A DNA stretch of 64,000 nt from Aphelocoma coerulescens. Lineage: Eukaryota; Chordata; Aves; Passeriformes; Corvidae. The notes beneath the pieces are model-generated. The model saw only the letters and a list, made by a program, of their open reading frames with translations. It was not told where the DNA came from and searched no databases. A program made the translations under genes and the position numbers. The stretch spans positions 496,001-560,000 of the forward strand of contig NW_027184083.1 of assembly GCF_041296385.1 (NCBI RefSeq), read 5' to 3'. Positions 20,274 through 29,970 of the stretch are shown in pieces (position 1 is the stretch's first letter; every line of letters begins with the position of its first letter).

Positions 20274-20813
20274 TGTGGAGTATGCCCAGCCCCCGCCCTG
20301 GAGGGATCTCTGCTGAGATAAGAGATTTTGCAATCACCCAGCAGGACTCCCTGGAAAGGCAACCACTTCTTTGGTCACGGCAAGAAAAGACAGACCCACA
20401 ATCCTTTAGGAGACCCTATGCAGATCCTTTGTAACCCATTGGCTTTCATCCATCCCCTGTATCCCTATAAAAGCAAGGCCTCTGCCCCTGTGGGACTCAG
20501 AGAGAGTTCTCGTCCCTGGCTTTCCCCTTCACCGGAGGGGACCAATAATAAAGCTACCTTTCATGCGGAACCAGCCACACGAGCCTCTCGTCTCTCTATC
20601 TGGTCTGGCTTGGCCTGGAGGCTGCCCTGCAGAGCTGAGCTGAAATCACGAGCTGATAATCACTAAAGAACTGACAACCTCTGCAAGGGCCCTCCTGCCA
20701 GCAGCTGAGGGAAGACACCGGGCCGCAGGAAGGCAATTCCTTTCGGGACCATCTCCCCAGACCAGTCACCTCTTCCTGGGTCAGAGCCACTGACCCCATC
20801 ACCAGCTGTAATA
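20274..20813 (+). repeat. ERV-B 5' LTR with TG...TA ends
   Basis: 540 bp, TGTGGAGTATG to AGCTGTAATA. The target duplication lies directly against TG on the left and, in the 3' copy, directly after TAATA, so the right terminus is TA instead of CA. CTATAAAAG near 20465 and AATAAA near 20546 are present. Confidence 0.87.
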
Positions 20814-20815
20814 AC

Positions 20816-20833
20816 TGGCGCCCGAACAGCCTT
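20816..20833 (+). promoter_or_regulatory. ERV-B primer-binding site, tRNA-Lys3-like
   Basis: TGGCGCCCGAACAGCCTT matches the tRNA-Lys3 site over its first 14 bases. Confidence 0.8.
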
Positions 20834-21159
20834 GGATCCCGGACCCCGGACCTGGCCTGAGCTGCGTCTTGACTTGCCAAGACAGAACCAGCCGTTCGTG
20901 TGCTGATCCTCTGAAGATAGACCTACGTTTTAGCAGGCCTTTTGGACGGGGACAGTTCGAGACCCTCGCCTCCCACCTAGGACAGAAGTCTGTGAGGATC
21001 GAACTGCCAGACCATCCCCCCAGCAGACCTTTCTAGGAGCCAGCCTCACCAGAAAACGGGATTTGTAAGTTTAAATTTGGGGCTCTCTCCTCTTTCTTGC
21101 GAGAAACTTAAAGTAATTTTGGGGTTTTTTCTCTTTTTTCTGCTGAGGGAGGAACTAAG

Positions 21160-23781
21160 ATGGGACATAGGCAAGCTAAACCCAGCCTTTCCCAATCTGA
21201 GAGAGACCTATACCCTTTTCTTCTAACCCTTCTCTTAAAATCTGACTTTAAATTCTCTACAGGTGCTCTTTCTAAGAAAAGTCTTAAATCTTTCAGTAAC
21301 TGGATATCTCGAAATTTTCCTGACGCTACAACAGACTCTGTCCTTTCTGATCCGTTCTGGGACAGAGTGGGGAACAAACTGTATTCCTCTCAAGCCACGG
21401 GAAACCTCTCTGTTTCCAAATTCATTCCTTTATTTCATTTATTGGTTAAAATGTGTCGTGCGACAAACCCCCCTCAGACAAACCCGTTCTCTGCCCTCCC
21501 CCCCTCCTACTCCCCCTCTCCGCCTCCGGCAATGGCCAGCCAGAGCGCGGACCCCGCCTGCCACCCCCTCCCTGGCACGGCTGGGGCGCCGGCCACACCA
21601 CTTCCCTACCCCGATCCCCTATTCCCAGCAGTCCTCCCATACCCAACGCCCCCCGCTCGCCCCTTTGGTTCTGCTGCCACCCCCCAGGCAGCGCGCACGG
21701 GATCCATCCCAGACCCATCCCCGTTCCCGGGGATGGATGCCTCTGAGCCGCCCCCAGCCCCATCTCCCTGTGCCCCTGGTATTTCGCAACCCTTCGCACA
21801 CGACACCACCCTTCCCCCTCTCGCACCGGCTCGCGGTGCCTCTAACCCACCCCACCGCGTCCCACAGCACCGCATCCCAGCTTCCTGCCGCATCCCTGCT
21901 CAACGCTGCCCTGCCCCCCCCCCACCCCAGCGCGGCAGCCCCGTCCCAGCAAGTCACCCTGCGGCCGCTGCCCCTCCCTGCACCCACGGAACAAGCATGG
22001 TACAACACGGGGCTGGTTCCGCAGAGCCCCACGCACGCACTGTGGGGCACGGAAAAAGCGTCCGCTCCTCTCGCCGCTGGCGGGACCCAGCTATCCGCAG
22101 CACTGCCCCAGCCTACTGCCCGAGGAGTGGAATCTCCCTCCCCCCTCCCCCCTCCCCCCACCGCCAATGGCACTGGCACCCTGGCAGGCACCGGCACACC
22201 TGCTCTCTCCCCCCCAGCTGCATCTTGCACAATCCCTGATGCTCCCCCTCTCCCTACACCCCCCCTCCCCCTACCACGGGTTCTTGCGCAATCCCCATCT
22301 CCTCCGCTGCTGCACTAGAGCCTACAGCCCCCCCACACCCTCCTACAGCTCATGTTGACTCCACACGGAATTGCGAAACCGGCACTACCTGCAACCCAAC
22401 CTCCCCCCAAACGACCTGCTGCTGTACAACCTCTCCACCCCCATGCTGCCACAACAGACCCCCTTCCCATCCCTCAAACCATCCCCAACCCCCAGCTACC
22501 CCTGCCCTGGCTAAAGGAAAGTCTGCATTTCAAAAATGCTGTGCTACGCCCCCTGTATCCCCACCCCGCCTTGCCACAGCTTATCCCTCCTTTTCAGATG
22601 ACAGTAGCAGCAGCTCTGACTCTGAATCTGAGGATCGATGGGCACAGACACGCAGGGAAGCAAACCGGGAGGGAGATTGGGAGTTAGCCCAGAAAATCTC
22701 AGCCTTTCCAGTCATTATAGGGAAAGGGAGGAGGGGTGGTCCAACTACAAAAACATGGGAACCTATCCCATACAAAGAAGTCAAAGAGCTTTGCAAGGCA
22801 GCAAAAGAACATGGGAGAGGGTCACATTTCTTTAGAAACTTATTGGAAGCCACTTTCTCTGCCTATACATTAGTACCACATGATATTAAAAACATTATTA
22901 ACTGCATCCTTTCCCCTGCTGAATATATGTTATGGGAAAGGCATTGGAAAAGACATTTAAAAACATTGTCTGACACTTATGCTAAAGATGCAAATCAGAC
23001 AGATTGGAAAATAGAACAACTGGCTGGAGAAGGTGACCTCCAAAAACCTTTAGATCAAGCTACAACCGTACCTGAAGTAGCATTACAAGACATAGCTAAT
23101 GCAGCAAAAATATCGCTGCTCCTTACTCCTGATGATTCTGTTCCTACACAATATTTCTCTAACATCAAACAGTCAGTAAATGAATGCTTCATTCAGTTTG
23201 TTGACCGTTTAAAAGCTAGCTTAGGGAAACAGATAGAGAGTCCGGATGGATGAAAAGAACTTTTGGGTAAACTTGCCATGGTAAATGCTAATGAACAATG
23301 TAAGAATATCTTGAGGGCCCTACCCATGGACACAGAACCCACAATAGAACAAATGATAGAGACCTGTACCAGACACACATCCACAGAAAACACAATGACC
23401 CAAGCAGTTGTAAAGGGCATCACAGAGGGAGTTTCTGGTGCATTTGCTGCAGCAGTCTCTAAGGAGAATGCCCGCTGTTTCTACTGTGGCGAACTTGGAC
23501 ACTTTATAAAGGACTGCCCACAAAGGTCACCCACTCAGGACCGTCGTGCCGCCTACCAAAGGCACCAGAGACAGCAACAGCACCAGCAGCGTCCAAAAAA
23601 CTTCTATCGCAGCGCAGTGTCAAGGCCCTGCGCTCAAACAAATCAAAGGCCATACTACCCCGCCCCGGCTGCAAACTCCACATCGAGTCACCGAGAGCAG
23701 ACAACTGGACCTCACCCGGCACCATCATCCCAGGCGATCCCAGAACACGTGAGAAGGATCCAACACATGGAGTGCTACTGA
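21160..23781 (+). pseudogene. ERV-B gag
   Basis: ATG 21160 starts MGHRQAK with a myristoylation glycine and a matrix domain (NWISRNFP, FWDRVGNKL). A long pyrimidine-rich stretch (about 21480-22560) encodes proline-rich spacer, including LPPSYSP, a possible late-domain-like site. It contains frame changes. Capsid runs from about 22640 to 23430 with an acidic/serine entry and a stop at 23251-23253. Nucleocapsid has one good zinc knuckle, CFYCGELGHFIKDC near 23476-23517, then a Q/H-rich tail to 23781. The stop and frame changes make it non-functional. Confidence 0.82.
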
Positions 23782-24001
23782 TGGGAACCAGATGCCAACT
23801 GGTAACATCACTGCCAATTTACTTTGTTGACAAGCGTTTTTATCGTATTCCCACAGGAAAGTATGGACCACAGAACTGCCCATGGGACATTCTTATCCTA
23901 AGCGATACCATCCATGGTCCAGAACAACTCTTTGTATTACCTGAGATACAAACAGTGCACCCTGGACAAGAGATTCTTGTCCAGCTTTGCTGCACGGACA
24001 C
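23772..24001 (+). pseudogene. ERV-B dUTPase-like region, 5' part
   Basis: About 75 codons of the dUTPase-like start of the pro frame, ending at the ERV-E insertion. GGACAC at 23996-24001 is the left target copy. The frame runs on into the ERV-E LTR only by chance. It continues at 31643. Confidence 0.7.
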
Positions 24002-24327
24002 TGTAGAGAGCTTATCTGAGGAATGGCTGCGCAGCAGAGGACATGATAAGATAGAGCCTTGCAGGATGTAGGAGTTAGCCTGTCGTGGGAAAAGGGGTTT
24101 CTTATCATCAAGGTGTCCAACAGGACACAAGCCAGAGCAGATTGGAATGAAGAAACCATCACCGCGGGGTGTGTTGTTCCCACGAGAGAAGATGACCAAT
24201 CGTGAGCTCAGGTTTTGCAATATGTATGAGCTGTTTAAGTGTTGTATAAATAAGAGATGAAAAGACAATAAAATCGAGGCTTGCCGATCATGAAATCATG
24301 AGCTTGTCTCCCGCGCCTTTCCCGACA
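24002..24327 (+). repeat. ERV-E 5' LTR
   Basis: TGTAGAGAGC to TTTCCCGACA. TATAAA at 24245-24250 and AATAAA at 24267-24272 are 22 bases apart, the compact arrangement of avian leukosis-type LTRs, where the poly(A) signal lies upstream of the cap site. Confidence 0.92.
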
Positions 24328-24329
24328 TC

Positions 24330-24347
24330 TGACGCCCGAACAGAAGG
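24330..24347 (+). promoter_or_regulatory. ERV-E primer-binding site, tRNA-Lys3-like
   Basis: TGACGCCCGAACAGAAGG differs from the tRNA-Lys3 site at position 3 and in the last four bases. It starts two bases after the LTR. Confidence 0.72.
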
Positions 24348-24529
24348 CACGTCATGTACCCCCCCCTACCCCCACTTCCACAAGGAAAGGTGCGTTGGGT
24401 TCAGGTCCTGCAGCTAGAGGGACGGCAATAAGAGCGGAGAACAACTGTTTCCGTCTCCGTGCCCGAACGACCACACCGGTGGGTTCGCTGATACGTGCTG
24501 CCGAAGCCTGGAGGGCTAGCAACGGTACC

Positions 24530-24535
24530 GTAAGT
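24530..24535 (+). promoter_or_regulatory. Candidate major splice donor of ERV-E
   Basis: GTAAGT, a consensus 5' splice site, ends one base before the gag ATG (24536). It could supply the leader for spliced env and accessory RNAs. Confidence 0.55.
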
Positions 24536-26257
24536 ATGGATAGGCAAGCAGCACAGGATTTATTTAAAGCTTTTCTTCTTAAGCGTCACTTTAAAGCTTT
24601 TAACTTAGAAAAAGACCTCCCTTCCCTACTAACTCACGCGCGTTCTTATGGTTTCTTTAACGACCCTCACAGCATTCACGAATTAGCAGAATGGCGGAGG
24701 TACGGGGATGAACTTTTTAGCCTTGTTTTAGACGATGATAAGTCAGCCAAGAAAATAAGCAAACTTTGGAAAGCAGTTCATAATGAGTTACTGTTAGTGC
24801 AGGCAGAGAAGCAAGCAGTCATAGGTTTTAAGACAGCGCATTCCCGTAACCAAGATAATGACTCCTCGGTTTTCCCTACAGCCCCCAACCCCCCCGCCTT
24901 TGCCACTATTGAGATTCCTCCAGAGCCACCCCCCACTGACAGTCAATCCCCCGCGCTGCCTACCCCCCTGCCTGCCCCCCCACCTTCCGCTTCAATCGCC
25001 GTTTCTGCATTAACCCCCTCATGCCCGCCGCTGCCGCCCGACCCCTCTAATGCCACGGAGCCTGTCCCTGGGGCAGAATCTGACCCGGCGGAGGCTATGG
25101 CAGCAAGGAGGAGAGAGTTGTGGCAGGCGCTTGCCCGAGACGGCATGGAAAGGGGAGATTCCGAGCTCCTAGCAGCGGCACAAGAAGCGATGGCTTTCCC
25201 TGTTGTTTTCACTACTAATGCGCAAGGGGGTCAGAACGCGCAGTTTGCCCATCTCGACTGGAAACTCCTGTCCCAGCTGAGAGCAACAGTCAGTAACTTT
25301 GGGGTGTCTAGTGAACCAGCTAAGCAGATGTTAGATTATCTTTTTAATGCCCACATTCTCCTGCCTGCCGATATCCTGGCTATCACGAAACTCATTTACA
25401 CCCCCTCTCAGAGATTGCTTTTTGAGGCAAGGTGGAGAGAGGAAGCGGCAAGTAGCACTAATCTCCCCAGACCCCAAGGGGATCCCTTAACAGGCCTTAC
25501 TGTAGACGAGCTTATGGGACAGGGCCTGTATCTCAGAGTTGAAGCTCAAGCTGGACTAGGGCCACATAAACTTAGGGAGGCAATGGCAGTAGCTAAGAGA
25601 GCAATAGATAAAGTCAGGACATCGGGAGGGACCCCCCTATATATGAGCATCAAGCAGGGTCGTGATGAATCGTTAAGCTCCTTTGTTGATAAGGTTATGG
25701 ATGCTATCTCTAGGGCAGGGATACCCGATCATATGCAAGATGCTATTTTAAGACAGTGCATTTTGCAAAATAGCAATCCTGCCACTAGATCTCTGATTAC
25801 CTCTATACCTGGTGATTGGACCACTCAGGCATTACTAGATAAAGCTGCGACCTTGCCCTCAGGTGCTCAAGCCTTTTTAGTCCAAGCATTAGAAAAGCTG
25901 GGGGAGGGATTGAAGGAACAAGCAGCTAGTGCTCAGACGCAGGTAATGGCCGCCCTTGCTCCCCTCCAAGCAGCAGCCACGCGCCCCCGGTTGCCTCCAG
26001 AGAGAAACAGAATGAGATGCTATCGATGTGGCCAGTCGGGTCACCTTCGTCGGGAGTGCTCAGCATCCGGAGTTTGGTGCAACAAATGCCAATCCAACAC
26101 GCATAACTCGAATGCCTGCCGCAACAAGAAGCGGGGAAACTCCCGGAGCAGCGCATCCAGCAGCCACGCAGGGACACAAGTAGCAGCTGCAAACCCTTGC
26201 CCTGCCTCCAGCCAGCAACAAGTGGCAGCATCGGCCTGGACTTGGCAGCCTCAGTAG
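24536..26257 (+). CDS. gag: ERV-E Gag polyprotein
   Basis: 573 residues from ATG 24536; the frame is open further upstream, but without ATG. It builds the viral core and packages RNA. Order: a helical matrix of about 110 residues with no myristoyl glycine (MDRQ), a proline-rich spacer, a capsid from about residue 220 with the major homology region IKQGRDESLSSFVDKV near 373-388, and a nucleocapsid with two perfect zinc knuckles, CYRCGQSGHLRREC (about 494-507) and CNKCQSNTHNSNAC (about 515-528). A GGGAAAC slip site lies at 26134-26140. Size and domain order fit betaretroviral Gag. No stop or frameshift is seen. Confidence 0.92.
   Translation: MDRQAAQDLFKAFLLKRHFKAFNLEKDLPSLLTHARSYGFFNDPHSIHELAEWRRYGDELFSLVLDDDKSAKKISKLWKAVHNELLLVQAEKQAVIGFKTAHSRNQDNDSSVFPTAPNPPAFATIEIPPEPPPTDSQSPALPTPLPAPPPSASIAVSALTPSCPPLPPDPSNATEPVPGAESDPAEAMAARRRELWQALARDGMERGDSELLAAAQEAMAFPVVFTTNAQGGQNAQFAHLDWKLLSQLRATVSNFGVSSEPAKQMLDYLFNAHILLPADILAITKLIYTPSQRLLFEARWREEAASSTNLPRPQGDPLTGLTVDELMGQGLYLRVEAQAGLGPHKLREAMAVAKRAIDKVRTSGGTPLYMSIKQGRDESLSSFVDKVMDAISRAGIPDHMQDAILRQCILQNSNPATRSLITSIPGDWTTQALLDKAATLPSGAQAFLVQALEKLGEGLKEQAASAQTQVMAALAPLQAAATRPRLPPERNRMRCYRCGQSGHLRRECSASGVWCNKCQSNTHNSNACRNKKRGNSRSSASSSHAGTQVAAANPCPASSQQQVAASAWTWQPQ
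26134..26140 (+). promoter_or_regulatory. Gag-pro -1 ribosomal frameshift site (GGGAAAC)
   Basis: The heptamer is in the gag frame as G GGA AAC, the same heptamer used by Mason-Pfizer-type betaretroviruses. The pro frame is open from here, and gag stops 117 bases further on. Confidence 0.8.
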
Positions 26258-26934
26258 ACTGTGATCTCCTGACGTCTGAAATCCATAACATCCCTACAGG
26301 ACTCACAGGACCCATCTGCCTCAATGGTACACCAGTAGGAGGCTTGATTCTTGGCCAATCATCTGCCACTGCCCTAGGACTATTCGTTCAACCAGGCGTG
26401 GTGGACGCTGACTCACAAGGTGATATCTTCATACTGGCTTATACTGTTCATCCACCTGTAAGGATTCCTAAAGGCCAAAGACTAGCTCAATTTGTACCTT
26501 TGCCTCAAGCCACACAAGGCATGCAACCCTTGCAGGCTCAACCAAATGCTCATACAGGCTACGGCTCAACTGGGGAACTAACCTTGCTCACCATCGATCT
26601 TAATAGCCGTCCACGGAAGCCGTGTGCCCTAACCTATAAAGGAGAAACAATCACGTTACAGAGCCTCCTAGACACAGGGGCAGACTCCAGCATTGTCGAT
26701 GTGAACACATGGCCCTCACATTGGCCTCTTCTGCCAGCAATGACAGCCATCACTGGTGTCGGAGGAATGAAACTAGCACACAAATCTCCACTGATAACTG
26801 TAGAAATTGAGGGCAAGAAAACTACCGCAACCTTTTCTATCGCCCCTCTACCCCCCACAGTCGACTGCCTCATCGGAAGAGATGTATTGGCCCAAATGAG
26901 TTTTGTGCTTACCGATGATCGCCATTTCTGCTAA
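26140..26934 (+). CDS. pro: ERV-E Pro: dUTPase-like domain plus aspartic protease
   Basis: The frame is open from the slip site to TAA 26932-26934. The dUTPase-like half has SGSIGLDLAA (motif 1), GVVDADSQGDI (motif 3) and GQRLAQFV (motif 4). Motif 3 lacks the usual Tyr after D, so dUTPase activity is uncertain. The protease half has the catalytic LLDTGADSSIV near 26668 and IGRDVLA near 26872, both intact. Expressed as Gag-Pro by -1 frameshift, it would cleave the viral polyproteins during maturation. It overlaps gag by 117 bases and the pol frame by 16. Confidence 0.88.
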   Translation, partial: LPEQRIQQPRRDTSSSCKPLPCLQPATSGSIGLDLAASVDCDLLTSEIHNIPTGLTGPICLNGTPVGGLILGQSSATALGLFVQPGVVDADSQGDIFILAYTVHPPVRIPKGQRLAQFVPLPQATQGMQPLQAQPNAHTGYGSTGELTLLTIDLNSRPRKPCALTYKGETITLQSLLDTGADSSIVDVNTWPSHWPLLPAMTAITGVGGMKLAHKSPLITVEIEGKKTTATFSIAPLPPTVDCLIGRDVLAQMSFVLTDDRHFC

Positions 26935-29552
26935 GGGCCGTTGCTTGGAATTTCCCGCTGCCACTAAGATGGACTGACAATAACCCTGTAGTGGTTAAGC
27001 AATGGCCTTTAAAACGGGAAAATCTGCTTCAAGCACACGCTCTAGTCAATGAGCAGCTTCAACAAGGACATCTCAAGCCTTCGACAAGCCCATGGAACAC
27101 CCCAATTTTTGTCATCCAAAAGAAAAATGGCACGTTTCGTCTGCTACAAGACCTTCGAACTGTCAATGCTCGTATGGAGCCTATGGGAGCGCTGCAGCCA
27201 GGACTCCCTAATCCAGCAATGTTGCCACAAGATTGGCCTCTTCTCATTATTGACTTAAAAGATTGCTTTTTCACAATTCCACTACATCCAGATGATACAA
27301 AGCGATTTGCCTTTTCATTGCCTGCTCTCAATCGTGGTGAACCAGACAAACGTTTTGAGTGGACTGTATTGCCGCAAGGAATGCGCAACTCTCCCACCAT
27401 ATGTCAATTGTATGTCGATGCAGCATTACAGCCACTGCGACAAAAGTTACCTCAGACCATCATTTATCATTATATGGATGATATTTTGTTTGCGCAGAAG
27501 AAGCCTTTTGACCAAACAGAAATTCAGCTTATTACCTCCTCTCTTCAAGAATGGTCTTTAGTAATAGCTGCTAACAAAATTCAAATATCCTCCCCGTGGA
27601 AGTATTTAGGATGGGTCATCACCAATCAAAGAGTGAAGCCTCAAAAACTGCATATCCAAGCCTCAATCACCACTTTAAATGATGCTCAAAAACTGTTAGG
27701 TGATCTGCAGTGGTTAAAGCCAATAGTAGGAATCCCTAATGTTCTATTAGACCAGCTCCGTCCCTTACTAAAAGGATCAGATCCATGCGCACCAGTACAC
27801 CTAACGCCGCAGCAGCAAGAAGCTCTACAACAAATCACCACCTGTATCACAGACGGTTTTGTTTCGCGTCTTAATCCAGACATCCCCCTCTCTCTTACTA
27901 TTTGGAATTCTGAAACTCACCTCCTCGGCGCAATTACGCAGCTAAAGAAAACGGGGGAGCTGACGGTTTTAGAATGGATATCACCACAGTTGCAGCAGCG
28001 AAAAACTATTACCACAAAACTTGAAAATTTGGCTAATTTAATTAAGAAAGGACGTTTGCGCATTCTGGAAATTGGAGGACAAGAACCTGAGTGCATCAAT
28101 CTCCCGATGGAAAAACCTGCCTTGGACTGGTACTTGCTAAATTCTTCATCACTCACGGAAGCGCTGTTGTCCTCAGGAGCCAAAATTCAGACTGGTCCCC
28201 TGTTTCCCAAGGCATTACAGTGGATAGGAGCATGGAACTGGATTTCAAAACCCTTGCGAGAAGATAAGCCTATCCACAATGCCATTACTGCATTCACAGA
28301 CGCCGGAAGAAAGACAAGGAAAGCAGCCGTCGTATGGAAACAAGACCAGCAATGGCATCAGCATTTAATAAACGCCTCGTCAGATGATACCCTGCAAACC
28401 TTAGAATTACTTGCAGTCGTTTGGGCAGTAACCCACCTCACAGGACCCTTAAACGTAGTTTCGGACTCGCTGTATGTAGTGGGCGTCGCCTCAAGAATTG
28501 AGGATGCAGTCATTAAGGAAGTACAAAACAAAAGGCTTTATGAACTCTTTCTGCAACTAAAACGCGCCCTAAGAGAACGGTCACACCCCTATTCCATTCT
28601 CCATATTCGCAGCCACATGTGGAATGAAGGCCTGGGTGAAGGAAATGAAAGAGCAGATAAACTTGTCTCGCTTGCCCAAAATATTCTCCCGAAACAAACA
28701 ATGGCGCGAGAAAGCCATGCTATTTTTCATCAGAATTCCAAAGGCTTGTCAAGGGAATTTGGTATCCCAATTGAAGAGGCAAAAGCCATAGTTAAAGCGT
28801 GTCCCGTGTGCAGTTTCCACAATAAGGGGCTAGGTTTAGGAGCAGGTGTTAACCCCAGGGGCCTAAAGGCTAACGAAATTTGGCAAATGGATGTCACTCA
28901 TGTCGCCAGCTTTGGACGGCTAAAATATGTTCATGTTACTATAGACACCTATAGTCATTTTATGTGGGCAACTGCTCAAGCAGGAGAAACAGCCAAACAT
29001 GTTGAACGCCACATGAATAGCTGTATTGCTATTATGGGAGTCCCTATAACAGTTAAAACAGACAATGGGCCCGCCTATTGCAGTATGCGAATAGCCAAAT
29101 ATATGACCCAATGGAATATTGTCCACAAAAGGGGAATTCCTCACTCCCCCACGGGTCAAGCAATTGTGGAAAGAGCACACGGTACATTAAAACAGTATCT
29201 AGAAAAATATCCTGACATTCCTAATACCCAAGACAAACTACTGAAATGCTTATTTGTTTTAAATCATCTTTGCATTTTTGGAGATAGACAGTCTCCTCCT
29301 GCCATAATCCATTTTACCCCACCTTCTAATCCGCAACCAGAAGTGTGGGTCAGATTTAAAGACCCCCAGTCAGGATTATGGCAGGACCCAGCCAAAGTTT
29401 TGTACTGGGGCAGAGGTTATGTTTGTGTTTCTACCCCGACAGGACCGCAGTGGATCCCTGCCAAATGGACTAAGCCAGCTTATACGCAGGGACAGTCCGC
29501 GACAGAGGAAGAAGAGACGACTCCAACAGGTGGTCTCACAAGTGCTACATAA
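26919..29552 (+). CDS. pol: ERV-E Pol: reverse transcriptase, RNase H and integrase
   Basis: The frame opens at 26919 after TGA 26916-26918, in the -1 frame relative to pro. RT shows LPQGMRNSP near 27370 and YMDD near 27472. RNase H shows its acidic set in AFTDAGRK, LELLAV, VVSDSLYV and NERADKL. Integrase has an HHCC zinc site (ESHAIFHQ, CPVC), then D in QMDVTH, D in KTDNGPAY and E in IVERAHG, and a C-terminal domain ending QWIPAKW. About 877 residues, a normal betaretroviral Pol length. All catalytic residues are present. I do not see a standard slippery heptamer in the 16-base overlap with pro. Confidence 0.92.
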   Translation, partial: SPFLLRAVAWNFPLPLRWTDNNPVVVKQWPLKRENLLQAHALVNEQLQQGHLKPSTSPWNTPIFVIQKKNGTFRLLQDLRTVNARMEPMGALQPGLPNPAMLPQDWPLLIIDLKDCFFTIPLHPDDTKRFAFSLPALNRGEPDKRFEWTVLPQGMRNSPTICQLYVDAALQPLRQKLPQTIIYHYMDDILFAQKKPFDQTEIQLITSSLQEWSLVIAANKIQISSPWKYLGWVITNQRVKPQKLHIQASITTLNDAQKLLGDLQWLKPIVGIPNVLLDQLRPLLKGSDPCAPVHLTPQQQEALQQITTCITDGFVSRLNPDIPLSLTIWNSETHLLGAITQLKKTGELTVLEWISPQLQQRKTITTKLENLANLIKKGRLRILEIGGQEPECINLPMEKPALDWYLLNSSSLTEALLSSGAKIQTGPLFPKALQWIGAWNWISKPLREDKPIHNAITAFTDAGRKTRKAAVVWKQDQQWHQHLINASSDDTLQTLELLAVVWAVTHLTGPLNVVSDSLYVVGVASRIEDAVIKEVQNKRLYELFLQLKRALRERSHPYSILHIRSHMWNEGLGEGNERADKLVSLAQNILPKQTMARESHAIFHQNSKGLSREFGIPIEEAKAIVKACPVCSFHNKGLGLGAGVNPRGLKANEIWQMDVTHVASFGRLKYVHVTIDTYSHFMWATAQAGETAKHVERHMNSCIAIMGVPITVKTDNGPAYCSMRIAKYMTQWNIVHKRGIPHSPTGQAIVERAHGTLKQYLEKYPDIPNTQDKLLKCLFVLNHLCIFGDRQSPPAIIHFTPPSNPQPEVWVRFKDPQSGLWQDPAKVLYWGRGYVCVSTPTGPQWIPAKWTKPAYTQGQSATEEEETTPTGGLTSAT

Positions 29553-29703
29553 CACCGAAGAGGAATTCCATACTAAATTTCTAATAGACTCTGAACGGGA
29601 AATTGAAGAGACCCTCATTCCCCGATTATACGCGGACTTTTTGCCACATTGCCAACGCTCATGCATTGTTTGTTATAATTGTTGCCATTTAAGCTCGGGT
29701 TAG
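29419..29703 (+). CDS. Candidate ERV-E accessory ORF 1 with arginine-rich motif
   Basis: 94 codons from ATG 29419, overlapping the end of pol in a different frame. It contains RQRKKRR near residue 28, of the kind used by Rev, Rec, Rem and Tat for nuclear import and RNA binding, then an acidic helix (EEEFHTKFLIDSEREIEE) and a cysteine-rich end (CQRSCIVCYNCC). Placement between pol and env suits a regulatory gene made from spliced RNA. No family match was made. An overlapping frame in a compact virus can stay open by chance, so this is a candidate only. Confidence 0.45.
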   Translation: MFVFLPRQDRSGSLPNGLSQLIRRDSPRQRKKRRLQQVVSQVLHNTEEEFHTKFLIDSEREIEETLIPRLYADFLPHCQRSCIVCYNCCHLSSG

Positions 29704-29926
29704 AATTCATTGCAGAGGTTGTAATTTACAGTGGTGGATCTTTCAGCGACAAGTGTCCACAGGGTTAAGGTGTCTCAATTGTGAGTTTCAGTGGAATCGA
29801 GCATCAGCTCAGGAAAATCTTGGTAAACTAACGGGAGTACCTCTAGATCAGAGTTTAGCGTTACTAGAAAATATCAAAGACCTCCACCTACGAGAATTGC
29901 GGTGGGAATTAAAGCATATTAGCTAA
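29693..29926 (+). CDS. Candidate ERV-E accessory ORF 2 with C4 zinc-ribbon-like motif
   Basis: 77 codons open with no ATG at the start, beginning as ORF 1 ends and in another frame. It carries CRGC and CLNC separated by 16 residues, with WW between them, then a helix-prone charged end (LLENIKDLHLRELRWELKHI). The pattern suggests a small zinc-binding domain. Lack of an ATG implies that it is a spliced exon, or is reached from ORF 1 by a frame change. It ends 44 bases before the env ATG. Confidence 0.42.
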   Translation, partial: ARVRIHCRGCNLQWWIFQRQVSTGLRCLNCEFQWNRASAQENLGKLTGVPLDQSLALLENIKDLHLRELRWELKHIS

Positions 29927-29970
29927 CAAACGTTCCGCTATCCTAGAAGCCCGTTGCAAGACAGGCCTTG

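Noticed and set aside
21446..22318. Overlapping proline- and glycine-rich frames on both strands
   Set aside because: They result from pyrimidine-rich spacer sequence in ERV-B gag. Only the frame joined to matrix is likely real.
24002..24069. Extension of the ERV-B dUTPase frame into the ERV-E LTR
   Set aside because: It is chance read-through at the insertion point. The same residues are the env tail in the 3' LTR.
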